From: Ectocarpus siliculosus
Taxonomy: Eukaryota; Sar; Phaeophyceae; Ectocarpales; Ectocarpaceae
Direction of reading: 5' to 3'
Assembly (NCBI GenBank): GCA_000310025.1
Contig: FN648573.1
Span: 91,958-150,407, forward strand
Length of the DNA: 58,450 nt
A program made the translations under genes and the position numbers. Shown here piece after piece: positions 1 to 11,790 of the stretch. Each line of letters starts with the position of its first letter. Position 1 is the first letter of the stretch. Below the pieces are notes generated by a model, which was given only the letters and a program-made list of their open reading frames with translations, did no database searches and was not told the DNA's origin.

Positions 1-110
1 GGGGGGGGGGGGGGGGGGGGGGGGTACTCCTTTAATGCTGTGCATGCCTCAGCGGTTGGACCATTGACCACGTGTCCTCGAGAGCAAAAGGGTGCGGGTG
101 GGGGGCGTCG
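1..110 (-). mobile_element. 3' end of poly(C)-tailed SINE/LINE-like repeat
   Basis: The window opens with 24 G. Read on the minus strand, this is a poly(C) tail behind a sequence that recurs in the window: a GTGGTCAATGGTC-type box, then a GGCATGC-type box. The same tail ends the LINE copies at 10.6 and 41.6 kb and shorter elements at 19.3, 27.4, 29.2 and 37.8 kb. Here only the tail end is recognisable. The G run may also mark a contig end. Confidence 0.6.
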
Positions 111-1039
111 TTGACAAAAGTAAAAGCAAGAGCGCACGGAAGTGCGGGATGTCACAAAAGGAAAAGCACGAGCGCACAAAAGTACGGAAGGTCCAGAAAG
201 TGAGTGGGTAACACGAGTCACCCGCAGCGTGGGCATCCATCCAAGTCGTCGCGGGTCTTACGACACAGGGGTCGCCGGCAAGAACCAGCTGGGGCACCGT
301 GCTGAGAGTGTCGAGGGGGTAGCGTCATTGACACTGCTAGTTGGTTGATTTGAGTGGGGGTGACAGCAGTTTCGTAGGCCAACAACAAAACAAAAAATTC
401 ATCAAGCAGAGATCGATGAAAATTCCACAACCGGCAGCGGAATAACCGAACAAATCGAGCGCGATTTCTGGGTCGGACATAACAATGGTCTCGATCAACA
501 ACAGTTACAATTCTGCCTTTCTTGAACTCGTCCCGAGGGGACTTCTTCAAAATCAACCAATTCAACCAAATTGTGTGTTCGCGGTGACTTTGATCTATGC
601 TTCCCGACGTTGTTCGGAATACTTTGTACTCCGTAGACATTTGTAGACAGAGACTTGCGCTAGAATTGCTAGTTAGAAGATATCTTCACTGAAAAGACAG
701 AGATGGGAAAAAAAAGTTGTTCGAATCAGAATCGAATCAGGTTTCAGCAGTGTTCTACGTACCTCGAGGCAATTGAAACACAAAGATGAAAAAAAAAAAC
801 GTTCATTTTTGCCATCGAAGAAAGTATGATCGTTGAGTGCGGGACTGTAACAGCCGTGTATTCAGATAGTACAGGAACCGCGCCTTTTTCAATTCTCTAT
901 AGGCCCATTCGTTCCAGTTTGCGGTCCCCCCGTTGGTGGCAGAGTTTGCTTTGAAGATTTGAAATCAGGATCATAATATCAGAATCACAATCACATTCTA
1001 CGTAAGCATACCTTAGAATCAGATTGTACATAAGCATAC
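111..1039. other. No gene recognised; possible 3' part of the Cys-rich gene
   Basis: The Cys-rich gene upstream on the minus strand should continue here, because its last identified exon ends in a good donor at 1039. I find no exon continuing the CGxCGGxGC pattern. A minus-strand reading at about 220-300 is Cys/Arg-rich but does not fit the domain. The 3' end of that gene is unresolved, or was lost to the repeat at the window edge. Confidence 0.4.
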
Positions 1040-4000
1040 CTCGAGGCAGCAGATGTCGTTATTCTGGTAGCCGGGCAGTCCATTGCTGCAATTGCTGGGC
1101 ACTGCCGTGAGAAGGACACACCAAGACAAGACAGACACACCAACAGACGAAAAAAAGAACAACAGACGGAACAGACGAACAAAGAATAGACGGAACCAGA
1201 TCAACAACAGAACAATAGACGCAACAGACCGAGGCATCAGAGAGACAGCAGAGAGAAGGCGACGCGCATCAGAGGCATGGGTGAGGACAAACGAGCCCAG
1301 GCGCAGCACTAACAGCAGAGCACCAACGACCTTGTCATGCTTGTAATGGCAAAGTGCAAGCAGGCACGCGGCAACCGATAACCTCGCGCACGCGCGTGAA
1401 TAGAAACAAATGCCGGCGGCGAGACAAGTCGGGGTGTTCGTCACAAGTGTCTGCGGCCGGGGGGGGGGGTATCCTATTCACCTTCCTGTTGTTTCCAATA
1501 GAACGTAATTTCATTGCCAACTTAATGACTGCCGGTCATGTCCTCAATCGCCCTACTAGAAAATTTCTCCAGAAAATATTCGGCGACTTCTATATAGTGC
1601 TGATGGTTACACGGTTGGCATGCACGCTCTTGACTACTTGAGCGAAGGCAATGACAAGTTGCAGCAGTATATTTAATTTGTTACGGTTGGCATGCACACC
1701 CACACGTTACAGCAGTGCTTGTTGTCCCTTTTGCACACACCGAGGAGTCGATGAATTTTACATTTTAACCTCGGCAGTGTTTTCTTTTTTCACTCACCGA
1801 CGGGCGCAGCGGATCCGTAGTCGGGCACGACGGGCGCAGGGGTGTAGTTGTCGATCACGCACGGCGATACCCCTGTCGCGCTGCACAGATTTCCCGCCAG
1901 CTATTGTACACGGAGCAAAAAAAGCAAGACAAAATACAGAAAAAAACACTCAAGCGAACATTTTACATTGAATATATTAACCTCCTTGTGGGTAGTTTGC
2001 CTGTGACCACGACAGGCTTCAGAACCTAACCCAAGTAACATTTTTCAATACTACCAGTGTTGTTCACGCTTTTGGTGGGTTGTCGGGGATGTTGCCATTG
2101 CCACGGAAGTAGTCTTGGCATTGTTGTAGTCCTTTTCAATCTCAAGCCTGTCTTTAGCCTGTCCGTGTTGTGCTGAGATTGAGTCCGCAGGCGGGCTTGC
2201 TCGAAGGCTATTATTTTCTTGCCATCCCGGTCACGTTCATTTCCCCAGCGCGCCTCCGCATCGGCTTTGGTTCGGCAGCTTCCGCCGTGCCATTCTCCTT
2301 CCGACTGTCGCTGGAACTCGTCCTCCTGCAGCTTCATTTTTTTGTCTAGGCCAACCCCGTCCCTTCCGTCACGATCTACATTCCGCGCCATGTACTTGCA
2401 CCGGTAGACGAGGGTGTGAAAAGGTACCGAGCAGAACTCGGAACGGTTCATATAACGCGTTTCAATGACAACAACAACAAAGAGGAGGCCATCGCATCCC
2501 CGTAGGCCGTATGGCTGCACACTGCACGGTGTCCTTGATGTCCCTGATACCGCCCCTTTCACCGCGGCTGCGCATCCATACGTGCTTATCCCGATTTTCT
2601 CATGTTCTCCCTTTTTTTTTCTGTTGTCGTCACGTCAAACCAGCGCTCACAGCACATGTGCCGCTCACGCCAACCCGTGGCTACACAGAAGGATTCCTCT
2701 CCTGAGGCCCCCCTACCCACCCCTCCTGCGGTACTTTGCCTTCGATTATTAATGCGAGAAGAGTGTAGCACTCCCTGCCCTCTCTTGTGTACACACGAAC
2801 TATGTGTAGCGCTTTCCACCCAGGGCAGGAACGGAAGCGAGAGAAACTACGGCCACAAAATGCACCCCGAGCGGATACCCAATCCCCTCATTGTCTCCCA
2901 GGTTACACTTGCTACCGCCAAAAAATGTTGTAAGAGGAGGTTACCGTGCAAGTGGGCACTCGCAAGGACGGCCACCAGAGCACCAACAGCACATCAAAAA
3001 TCCGTCGAGTTTTTCGTTAATGTTTCCAACAAACGACTCCAGAACACCGACAGCAACACGACAAGCCGCAACAGCACCAAATTACCGTAGGGGACACAGG
3101 ATATACAACTACAGTGATAGCAAGCGTTTCATAAACAATACTCGGATCGATTTTCACAACTCCACTATTGCTATTACTATTACTATTGTACTTTACGACC
3201 AAGTGCTATTGTACTCTACGACCAAAAAGGACGTGTAGCGTACTGTACTGAAGTAGGTCAACGATAGCGCTTTTCGGAAAGCTCTCGGCTAGACAGTTCC
3301 CACGCCACTCCGGAGAAATCGAGCTTTGAAAATGAGTCCAGGAGGTGTGGTATCTGGCGTCATCTACGGCATGTCGCTTTATCTTGATTTTAGTAGGGGG
3401 CACGCGGCGGGGTTGGCGATAGGGATAGGGATGCGAACCCCCCCTCTCAATTTTTTCACAGAAAAAAAAAATCCTCGCCAACGCGGTCCCGACGACCATA
3501 GAGTTACAGTTAAGGGTTAGGGTTTTATAGCAACTAACGTACCTCTACGTCCGAAGAGCAGCATGCAGAAGCACCGGCCGTGCCGGGTACAGAACCGCAG
3601 CCCCCACCTCCGCACTGCCCGCAGTTTGCCGCGCAGCACTGTTGATTGGATTGAGTTTGATGGATCACGTGGTGGATCACGTGGCATAACCGTCGTACCA
3701 CACCCACCCCCGGGGATTTAACACACACGGCATTTGATCGAGCAGGGAACAGGGAAGAGCAGCAGCGGGTTAGACAGTGGAAGAGGAGGCGGTGGTCTTG
3801 TTGTTGTTGTTGTTGTTGTCTAATCATTAAAACACGTTCCGACATGGAATAGGTTTTTACTATCAGCCACGCTAAACCCAAAATAAACTTTGATAAGGCC
3901 TGAACAGAGAGCCCTGGAGGGGGGGGGGGGATGGGTAGCGGTACCCCCTTGCATGCACTCCCGGAGCCGCCATAAGGTGTGCCAACTGCTGTTGGGCCTT

Positions 4001-7000
4001 CTCTCCTTGCGCCAAACATCACCCTCACCCGAAACAATCCTGTCTGCCCCTCCAAACTTAGCGGGCTAGGCTTACCTTAACCATATTACCTACAACCTAT
4101 CTAAGAGTGCCCCCAAAAATCGTAAAACAACATGAGGGAGAACGCATCCCTCCTAAAATAAACAAAAGAAAAAAAGAAAAATCAAGAGAGACAGAGAGAT
4201 ATTCTGCATTGAATCTACAGCCTACATTACAAGTGCGAAAATAAAAAGCTAAAAACACATAAGAGAAATCCCTCCGAAAATCAGTATGGTAGAAAGCAAT
4301 CAAGAGATTGGAATGAAAGATATGTGTCTCTTCTCATGCCTCTTACCGCAGGGCCATCCTGGTACCCCAGAATCCCGTTGCTGCACGTCGAAGTTCCTGG
4401 TTGGTTGAAACGGAATCAAACACGCCACCCAGGTGTTCCGTTCATCGGTTAGTCAGTTGGACCGGGTACGGATGCAAAAATGTACCGCTTGAGACGACAT
4501 CGGGTTTTCTAATGTGCAGGCAACAATAACAAGTCAGTCGAGAGGTGCTTACCGTACGGAGCCGTGGTTCCGCCGCCGACAACGGCAGGTGCAGGGGTGT
4601 ATCCCTCGATGATGCACGGGGCCTCACCGCAGACCTGGGTTTTATATTTCATTTTTTTCATTTCGAGAACGAGAGAGGAAGAAAAACAAAGGAATGCAAA
4701 TGATTTGGCTGAGATCAGAGTATGAAATAAATACGGAAACAAAACGGCAGGTGCAGGGGTGTGTCCCTCGTCGATACACGGGGCTTCACAGCAGACCTAA
4801 TTTTTTTAGAAAACACGCCGATGCCATAAGATGGTGGCAGGAGCCGTTCATCGTTCGTATTTGGGAGGGGTGTGTGGAGCGGTGGGTGGAGTCGGTGTTG
4901 AGGGCAGCGGTCGAGAGGGGGAGGTGGGGTCAAGATAGGTTGGTTGAGGTGGTGGTTGTGATGGGGAAAAAAGGTGCACATTCGCTGCAAATATACTGTG
5001 TATGCATCCTATGTTTCAGGCGCAGTACCCACACGTCATGGGTATCGAGCTCGTCATGCAACGTGCGTGTATGAACAAACACACGTAGTGCTTAGATGCC
5101 TACTAAATAGTTTGTTCACGACTACTGTTGACCGTGGAGAGGACAAGGCTCAGGTTTCCCCGCTGGAAACACCTCACACGTGTTGTACTATTGTATGATG
5201 CACAGTGTGCCTCGGAGTTTTCGTTTTTGCGAACAAGGACAGTAAGAAGAGCCCTACCCGCCGACAACACAATGGGTGATGATGTGACACGACGTTGACG
5301 TTCTCCGCCGAGAGCTCAACCAACAAGACTAGCGTTTCTTTTTCAAATGAACAGCCCGGCGCAGGCTGTCCGGCATGCAGGGGGGAATCGCCCGATTAGG
5401 GAGTACTTCGCTGGGTGTAACGCTCGAGGCGCGCGACCGCCCAGCCCCGCGACGGGCAGGTGGTGGTGGTGGAAAGACTTTCCTAGTGGACACCGTCAAG
5501 AGGAGGCATCCATCGAGCTCTTGCGCGGGCCAGGCGAAGCGTCGAAGCTAACAACGTCTAGTTTAGTCCCGCCGCTTTGCTCACAGCGCTCCGGTTCTGA
5601 GCTCTCAGCGCTCGAGAGCTGATGCATAATTGTCTGCACCTCCGCCAGCTTCGTACATGCACATGCGCGCGTACGTTTTTGCTCTGCAGAGAAAAGGCAG
5701 ATCTACTATTTTCTCGGGGCCACCTGAGGTTGGTACATGTCTCGTCCGCTTGTTTTCTTGTGCAGTGCCCTTGTAAACGGACTACTGCTGTATCTTGCCT
5801 CTTGACTAGCGCAGTGCCACCACGCACTATCCAGCAGGAGGGCAACCCAGCTTTGCCTTGCCCGGTCAAGGGCTGCGAAGGACACTTGATAGCTAGTGGA
5901 GAAGCGCCAGTCACGTCGCCACTTCGCGCCGTGTGACCAGTACGTATACGGGGACTCCACCAGCTGCCAGGTGTTTCACTAGCTATCCAGAGGGTCCTTC
6001 GCAGCGCGTGGCCGGGTACACGTAAGACCAAGCTGGGTTGCCCTCCTGCTAGATAGACCTAGCCTTCGGAGCTGGGGCTGCAGCCGCGGACGATTTACGT
6101 TTCGCGGGACAACCCTCGATACATATTGTAGGGCGTGCATGTTTTCTGAAGAACGGCTAGTGTTGAGTGTTGAGAGGAGAGTGGTTGTGGTGGCTGCTGT
6201 GGCAAATACGGCTGCGCGTTCGACTTCCCTACCCCCAAAATACAAACGGGCGTCGAATATACCTGCTCAAAACCATCGACTATGGTTGAACAAATCTATC
6301 TCCTCGAAAAAAAGCCGTTCTTGGCAGCCAAAAATTAATGTTGTCGCGTCAGCGTGCACATCTCGGCTTCCGCCCCGAAAGTACGGCTTTCAGGAAACGA
6401 CCACGTTGTTTTCAACAGTCGAATACGGCTCCCCCTGGTCGAACAAAAGGTACGGTACAAAAAACTGGTCCGAGGTGTGCGGTATCTTACGGCATGCATT
6501 TGTATGATCCCTCACCACTCCCGCTGCGAGGATGGTCGAAGGGCAGCAGTTGTCCGAGCCACCAGTCCCCGGGATGGTACCGCAACCGTCCCCGCCGCAC
6601 CTGCCACAGATCTCTAAGCAGCAGATGGCTCCGTCCTGGTATCCAGCGATCCCGTTGGAGCACGTCGAAGGAGCTACAGGCGTGGGGGGGGGGGGGGGGG
6701 GGGGGCGTGCTCATGTGTTGCATGCGTTAGGTGTTGACCACGGACACGTCCTCGAGAGGACGGAGCATTGTTCCCGCAGGACGACGGCTGGCAGAACATT
6801 TTTGAACCAGCGTTCGCGAAGTAGGGAGGGACGATTCGCCACAGTGTTTTTCTCCTCCTATCTATCCTATCGAAATCAATTCCCACCTTTTAAGCTGTAC
6901 GGGGTTGGGGGGTGGGCAGCGTACTCGTGTATTGCATGCTAAGGAGGAAGTGCTGAATTTACATTATTAAAAGCTGAGTCTGAACTTGGGCTTCCTGTCG

Positions 7001-10000
7001 ACGAACACCGTGGGACTACCACACCACCACCACCTTTTGCAAAATCAACTCACCGACAGGAGCAGCCGTTCCGTCGAAGGCCGGGTTCAGCGGCGATGGG
7101 GTGAATCCCGCCATCACGCAGGGTGCTTCCCCGCAGAACACTCCGCCGGACTCCTCCTTGATCGTGTCCGGGCAGCAGTCGGAGGCCCCGTTAGTTCCCG
7201 CGATAGCGCCGCACCCCTCCCCCCCGCACTGCCCGCAGGCCTCCAAGCAGCAAACGTCGCCGTCGCTGACCCCGGGGATGCCGTTCGAGCACGTGGACGG
7301 TGCTGAAAAGAAGAAAAAAAAACACGCGCGGGGTAGATAGTAGATTGATGGGACCTGTACGCAGGCGATATTTTCAACACACACATCTGCACCCCCCCCG
7401 CCGGTGTAAGGGTATCACGCTGGCTCTTTTGTTAACACACACATCTGCGTCCGCAGAACCCTTTGATTGTAGGCGGGGGTGCAATCGGTTGCTTTAGGCG
7501 ACACAGCGGTACTGGTGGTGGCCCCTGATTTAGCGACCCAAGGTACAAGACCGAACAGTTTAGGACGGCCTTATGGCGGGTACCCGCCGCTATCCGGACA
7601 TGGGATGGACAAGTCCATTATTCAATATTCCATCTGTGTCACACGATTTTACCGGCCTTATTTTCTGCAGGGCGATTGGTCGTATGAAAAAAGGGGGCGA
7701 TGTGCAGGGAAGGACCACTGCTGCACTAAACACGAAATAGGAGGCACGGCACAGCAGTTGACATCGCGAGCTGTCGTTTCGGTGCAGCGACTCAAATGTG
7801 CGTGGCAGAGGCAAGACTAGGTTCCTTCCAAATATACGAGCACTGCCGCACGTTCGTTGCTCGCATACACTCCACCCCTGAAAAAAAAAAAACTACAGTA
7901 CGTACATACATACACAACGTGGCTGTTGCAATACCGTAATAATACGAAGTACGCAATGTGTTGAAAGAGATTGTCTTAATGGCACTACTGCTGCTGTACC
8001 GCTGTATGTACTGCTGTGCGCCACCTTACCGTACGGAGCAGGGGTTCCGGTAGGCGCGGGGGCGACCGGTGTCGGGGTCGTCGCTGCCATCAACAGCAAC
8101 AACAGCACAGCAACAGCAGCAACAGAAGCAGGGGCAAGGGCAACATCAGAAGCAGCAGCAGCAGCAGCAACAACATCAACACCAGCATCTACCAACTGAA
8201 AGAGTGAGAAAGTGTTTGGCCAACTGAAAGAGTGAGAAAGTGTTTGGTAGAAAACATTACGACATGAAGAGAGGTGGACAAACGCTGCTTCGTGTTCTCA
8301 AACTACCGGAACACTGCCCTGACTCTTCATGCGTACAATATTGTAGTCACCCACACCATTGACCCCCCCCACACCGTGCACCCCCTGCCGCCGTCTGTAC
8401 AACACTCGGTGCCTGCAACCCACCCGCGTTCCCCCCAAACAAGGTGTCGCGGTCACCTCTTTGACGTTGTCGAGCAGATTCTCTCTCTTCTCTCTAGGTG
8501 TCAAGTTCGCTTTTCACCATGGGCCAGTGCTTTCTAACGGAGGCAACACTCTCCCTCTCTCTCACCGTCTTCAGCCCTTCTTACCATGAGTCAATGCTTT
8601 GCAAGGCAGGCCGAACTTCCCCTCTCTCTCTCTCAGGATATTGCCTCCTCTTTGACATTAGTCTTTGACACTAGTCGTCAATTATTTTCAACGCAGGCCA
8701 CTCTCTCTCTCTCTTTCTCTCTCAAGGTGTTTACCGTCCTCACCAGTTTCTTTTCGAACAGAGGCCAACATCTCCCCCCCTCTCCTGAGGTATTAGGCTC
8801 GTCTTTACCATGCCCCAAAACCTTCAAATGGAGGCCACTACCCCCCCTCAGTTCATCAGTACACCCAATAAACCTTAACCTTTGTCACTGCTCACCAACA
8901 GGGTCACTTGCGCCAGCGGTGGGGGAGGTTGACGTCTCAAGGGGGGTAGCCGTTCCGGTGGGGGCCGCAGACGGCCCCTCATCCACCACTGGGGTAGGCG
9001 TTTCAGTTCCTTCCTCCACCACCGGGGTAGGCGTTTCAGTTCCTTCCTCCGCCGGGGTTGGGGTCTCAGGCGTCCCCTCCTCCACCACCGGGGTAGGCGT
9101 TTCAGTTCCTTCCTCTACCACCGGGGTCGGGGTCTCAGGCGTCCCCTCCTCCCCTGCCACCGGGGCGGCCGTTTCGCTTCCTCCCTCCGCCACCGGGGTT
9201 GGGGTCTCTGGCGTCCCCTCGTCCCCTGCCACCGGCGCGGGCGTTTCGCTTCCTCCCTCCACCACCGGGGTTGGGGTCTCTGGCGTCCCCTCCTCCCCTG
9301 CCACCGGGGCAGGCGTTTCAGAAGCCCCGTCGGTAGGGGCGTCAGACGCCCCCTCTTCCTCCGGCACCGGGGTCGGTGTCTCTTCTACACTAGCCTCCTG
9401 GGGCACCGGTGCAGCCGTTTCAACCGTCTCGCCTCCTTCCCCTACAGCAGAGAACGTATTCGGGACAGGGGTGGGGTTAGGAAGGTTCAGTAAGTGTTCG
9501 TATTTAGGACGAGGCTGGGGTTAGGCTCAATAGTGGGAGGTTCAGTACGTGTGCCTACTCGGTACAGGGTTTGGGGATCAGGGTCGTTATACACAAGTAA
9601 GAAGAGCCTTTTTTTCAAAGTGGGGTAGGAGGTAGGAACCGGTGTGATTCGCCTGCCAAGGTAGTCAGTTAGTGTCTTGCCCGTTCGTACGGGTGCGCGA
9701 CGGAGGTGGGCGGAAGGAAGAGCAACAGCAATAGAGCCAGCGCCAGCAGCACACCTTACAAAAAAAACGCAGTAGACATTGAGTTTTAGGAAAAATACTA
9801 AATACAAACACAGAAAGACTATTTGCAGCATTACCACAAACTACAAGATAGGTTGGTTAAATTTAGCGTTTGTAACATATTCACCACAGCCGACGGAAAT
9901 GGTACCGAGGTCGGCGGATTACCGTAGGTTGCACAAGACATCACACCCCCCTGGAACGATTTTCAAAGCTTGACTACTCGGCTTGGAAAGCGGTGACGGC

Positions 10001-10340
10001 GCCGAAAATGTCGAAGTTGGAACCGTTCCTTTTCGAGAGCTTTCCGAACACGTATCGTTTGCCTTCGGCATCCTCTTAGTCGTGGAGTAATCGAGCTTTG
10101 AAAATCGGTCCAGGGGGTGTGGTATTTCATGTCATGTCACCTACGGTTTAGGCCCTCCCGCCCGGAATATTTACTACTCCCCATCGTTTGTCCCAACGTA
10201 TGAAAAAGCGGACACAAACCACATCAGATCATACCTTCGGGAGAAGGAGTTTCTCCTCCATCTGTCTCCGCGACCGGAGTCGGGGTTTCAACGGGAGTCT
10301 CCTCATCATCTGCTCCCGGGGAAGGGGAAGGCGTCTCCTC
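1040..10340 (-). CDS. Modular cysteine-rich protein with Pro/Thr/Glu repeat linker (partial, multi-exon)
   Basis: I joined exons by acceptor, donor and phase. In coding order they are 10340-10235, 9441-8896, 8083-8030, 7302-7054, 6673-6516, 4634-4553, 4396-4347, 3638-3543, 1900-1798 and 1101-1040. The first two encode an acidic Pro/Thr/Glu linker with an ETPTPV-type repeat, and the third a short Thr/Pro spacer. The rest encode about four copies of a domain of roughly 80 residues. Its order is CSNGIxGYxxGD, CCxxxCGxCGGxGCG, PGTxGAS-CC, then GEAPCxI-x-GYTPAP and a T/A-A-P-x-G end. All module boundaries are phase 1; internal splits are phase 0. The cysteine spacing suggests an extracellular disulfide-rich protein, perhaps wall-associated (inference). 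I cannot name the domain family. No start methionine or signal peptide was found; the first exon may extend upstream to about 10525 in the same frame. The 3' end is missing. Individual exons are well supported; membership in one transcript is inferred from phase. Confidence 0.72.
4746..4793 (-). pseudogene. Decayed duplicate of the EAPC-type exon
   Basis: After an AG acceptor, the minus strand reads VCCEAPCIDEGHTPAPAV, closely matching the intact exon 110-160 bases downstream (4634-4553, VCGEAPCIIEGYTPAPAV). The copy lacks the TAAPxG end and has no GT donor: its frame runs on into T-rich sequence. It lies in the intron before the intact exon. It looks like a tandem exon duplication that lost its donor, or less likely a terminal alternative exon. 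Confidence 0.6.
5826..6050. repeat. Foldback/MITE-like inverted repeat
   Basis: The left arm begins with AGCAGGAGGGCAACCCAGCT and contains CTGCGAAGGAC and TAGCTAGTG. The right arm, read in reverse complement, has the same three blocks in the same order. The arms are about 65-75 bp and imperfect, with a loop of about 80 bp. Part of the element (CAGTCACGTCGCCACTT and flanks) recurs at 41460-41545. It sits in an intron of the Cys-rich gene. Confidence 0.65.
6683..6860 (-). mobile_element. Fragment of poly(C)-tailed repeat
   Basis: A G run of about 21 bases (minus-strand poly(C)) is followed by a degenerate copy of the LINE 3' end, including GTCCTCGAGAGGACGGAGCA and a stretch related to the LINE coding end (CTATCTATCCTATCGA...). 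It starts 10 bases from the acceptor of the 6673-6516 exon, so it is an intronic insertion very close to a splice site. Confidence 0.6.
8095..8250. repeat. CAG/CAA microsatellite and 28-bp tandem duplication
   Basis: Bases 8095-8190 are rich in CAACAG/AGC triplets. Next to them the block CCAACTGAAAGAGTGAGAAA with GTGTTTGG occurs twice head to tail (about 8190-8247). Both are upstream of the acceptor of the short Thr/Pro exon (8083-8030), in intron sequence. Confidence 0.7.
8896..9441 (-). repeat. Protein-level Pro/Thr/Glu tandem repeat exon
   Basis: This is the 546-nt linker exon of the Cys-rich gene. Units of about 12-14 residues of the form EEGTPETPTPVV and EGGSETPAPVAG repeat more than ten times, with the DNA repeat visible as CACCGGGGTNGG blocks on the plus strand. 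It starts after a CTGCTGTAG acceptor and ends at a GGTGAGC donor, phase 1 on both sides. Such acidic, proline-spaced stretches usually act as flexible extracellular linkers (inference). Copy number is likely to vary between strains. Confidence 0.8.
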
Positions 10341-10574
10341 CTGAAGGGACCGCGACAGCACGCCTCCTTTCCGAGAAGAACCGCCGAAAACACCAACGCC
10401 GTTTTCCCCGCCGATGGCAGTAGTAGCGCTTGCCGAGGCCGTGTGGTGTCGGGCTGCGTCAGTCAGAGGTACGACAGGAGGAGGGAAGACGGACGGCCGC
10501 GAGACAACGCCTTAGTGTTCAGCCAATCAGGTGAGAACGACCCACAGGAACAGGGGGGTACTAATGTTTTTTCT

Positions 10575-11698
10575 GGGGGGGGGGGGGGCGTACTCTTATG
10601 CTTTGCATGCCTTAGCGGTTAGACCATTGACCACGCGTCCTCGAGAGGACGGAGCATTGTTCCCACAGGACCGATCACCGATGGTCAATCGTTCCTTCCT
10701 ACGTTGCCAAAGGTGGCTCAAAAATTTCTTTCCTAGTCTGTCTATCCTACCGATGTCACTTCCCGCTTTTTCAAACCACTTTCTACTCCCCAGTACCGCT
10801 ACCGTCCTCTCTTCTCTATTCCATGCCTCAAACATCTCCCTGTACGTCCCTTGTATTCTTCCCAGCTCAGTCATGTACACTTCCCTCTCCTTTTCGTACC
10901 ACGGACATTCCGCGACTACATGAACACTGTCTTCGCATTCGAAGCCGCAATCGCACTTGAACTTGTCGTCTTCGTCGTCTACCGTCCTATGTCTTCGTCG
11001 ACGTTCGCGAAGGCCTATGTCCCCGGTCCTGGATATGACCTTAAGCTTTGTCCCTGCATCCATTGGTCCATGTAGGTAATCCTTGAACCCTATTCCTTCA
11101 TTCAACATTCCGTACACTTCTAGACCCTCCTTATCCTTGGTTTCTTTCCTTAGATTCTGTTCTTCTCTCTCGGCACAAGCAACAGATATCTTCTTCTTGA
11201 ACCCCTGTAGACCCTCCGTTTCCAGCGTTTCATCTTCGTCGATGTCCAATCCCTTCCATACGTCCTCTACAACCTTGACCCATTCCGTGGGTTGTCTACC
11301 CCTCTTTTTGTTTGCCCACTTCGCCTCCCATACTATTCTCGGCAACCTCTCCTCTCCCATCCCGCACATGCGGTACTGCCATGTCAGCTTCCTTACGTCT
11401 CTTCCCGACCGTAGGGATTGGATCCCCAATTCTGCCCTGACTGCTGCATTACTTGTGCGCTTGGAGCATCCTAGGATGATTTTCGCTGCTTTCATCTGCG
11501 CCGCCTCGAGTTCTTTCACTACCTTCTTATTTGCTTCCCATACTTCTCCGGCGTACTCCAGCGGCGGTACGATTACGCTCTTCAAAACCGTCAGTTTGAT
11601 GCGTGTATCAAGGTGCCGGTTTGCGAGTATTGGGTGCAGCTTCCCTGCTCGTGCTTTGCCCTTTTCCGCTACCTTGGACATGTGTGCATTCCACGAGT
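10575..11698 (-). mobile_element. 5'-truncated non-LTR retrotransposon (LINE), poly(C) tail, copy 1
   Basis: The minus-strand reading frame 11750-10596 holds the end of a non-LTR reverse transcriptase polyprotein. It shows the post-catalytic region (LTVLKSVIVPPLEYAGEVW), a basic region, and a terminal zinc-knuckle-like segment, CDCGF-x3-CEDSVHVVAECPWYE. This layout is typical of LINE ORF2 ends. The catalytic RT core and endonuclease are absent, so the copy is dead on arrival. The 3' end is GCATAAGAGTACG followed by poly(C), seen as G at 10575-10588. The 5' break also abuts a C-tract (G run at 11699-11713). It is nearly identical to the copy at 41.7-42.9 kb, so it is a recent insertion. Confidence 0.87.
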
Positions 11699-11790
11699 GG
11701 GGGGGGGGGGGGGCTACTCGTGTCAACGCATGTCGTATGCATGTATGCATACAGCAGTCGTTAGACCAGGGATGGGAGGCAGATATGTAG
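11699..11790 (-). mobile_element. Tail of a second poly(C) element joined to LINE copy 1
   Basis: Behind the G run at the LINE's truncated end lies CTACTCGTGTCAACGCATG...GTCGTTAGACCAGGGATG, a diverged version of the element tail. LINE copy 1 therefore appears to have inserted into the poly(C) tail of an older related element in the same orientation. Confidence 0.5.

Noticed and set aside
8586-9524. 312-codon plus-strand frame rich in Ser/Val/Gly
   Set aside because: It is the antisense shadow of the Pro/Thr/Glu repeat exon; the minus strand has matching splice sites and phase continuity with flanking exons.
11083-11790. 235-codon plus-strand frame (and 42203-42961)
   Set aside because: Antisense of the LINE coding end, whose minus-strand protein has recognisable non-LTR features.
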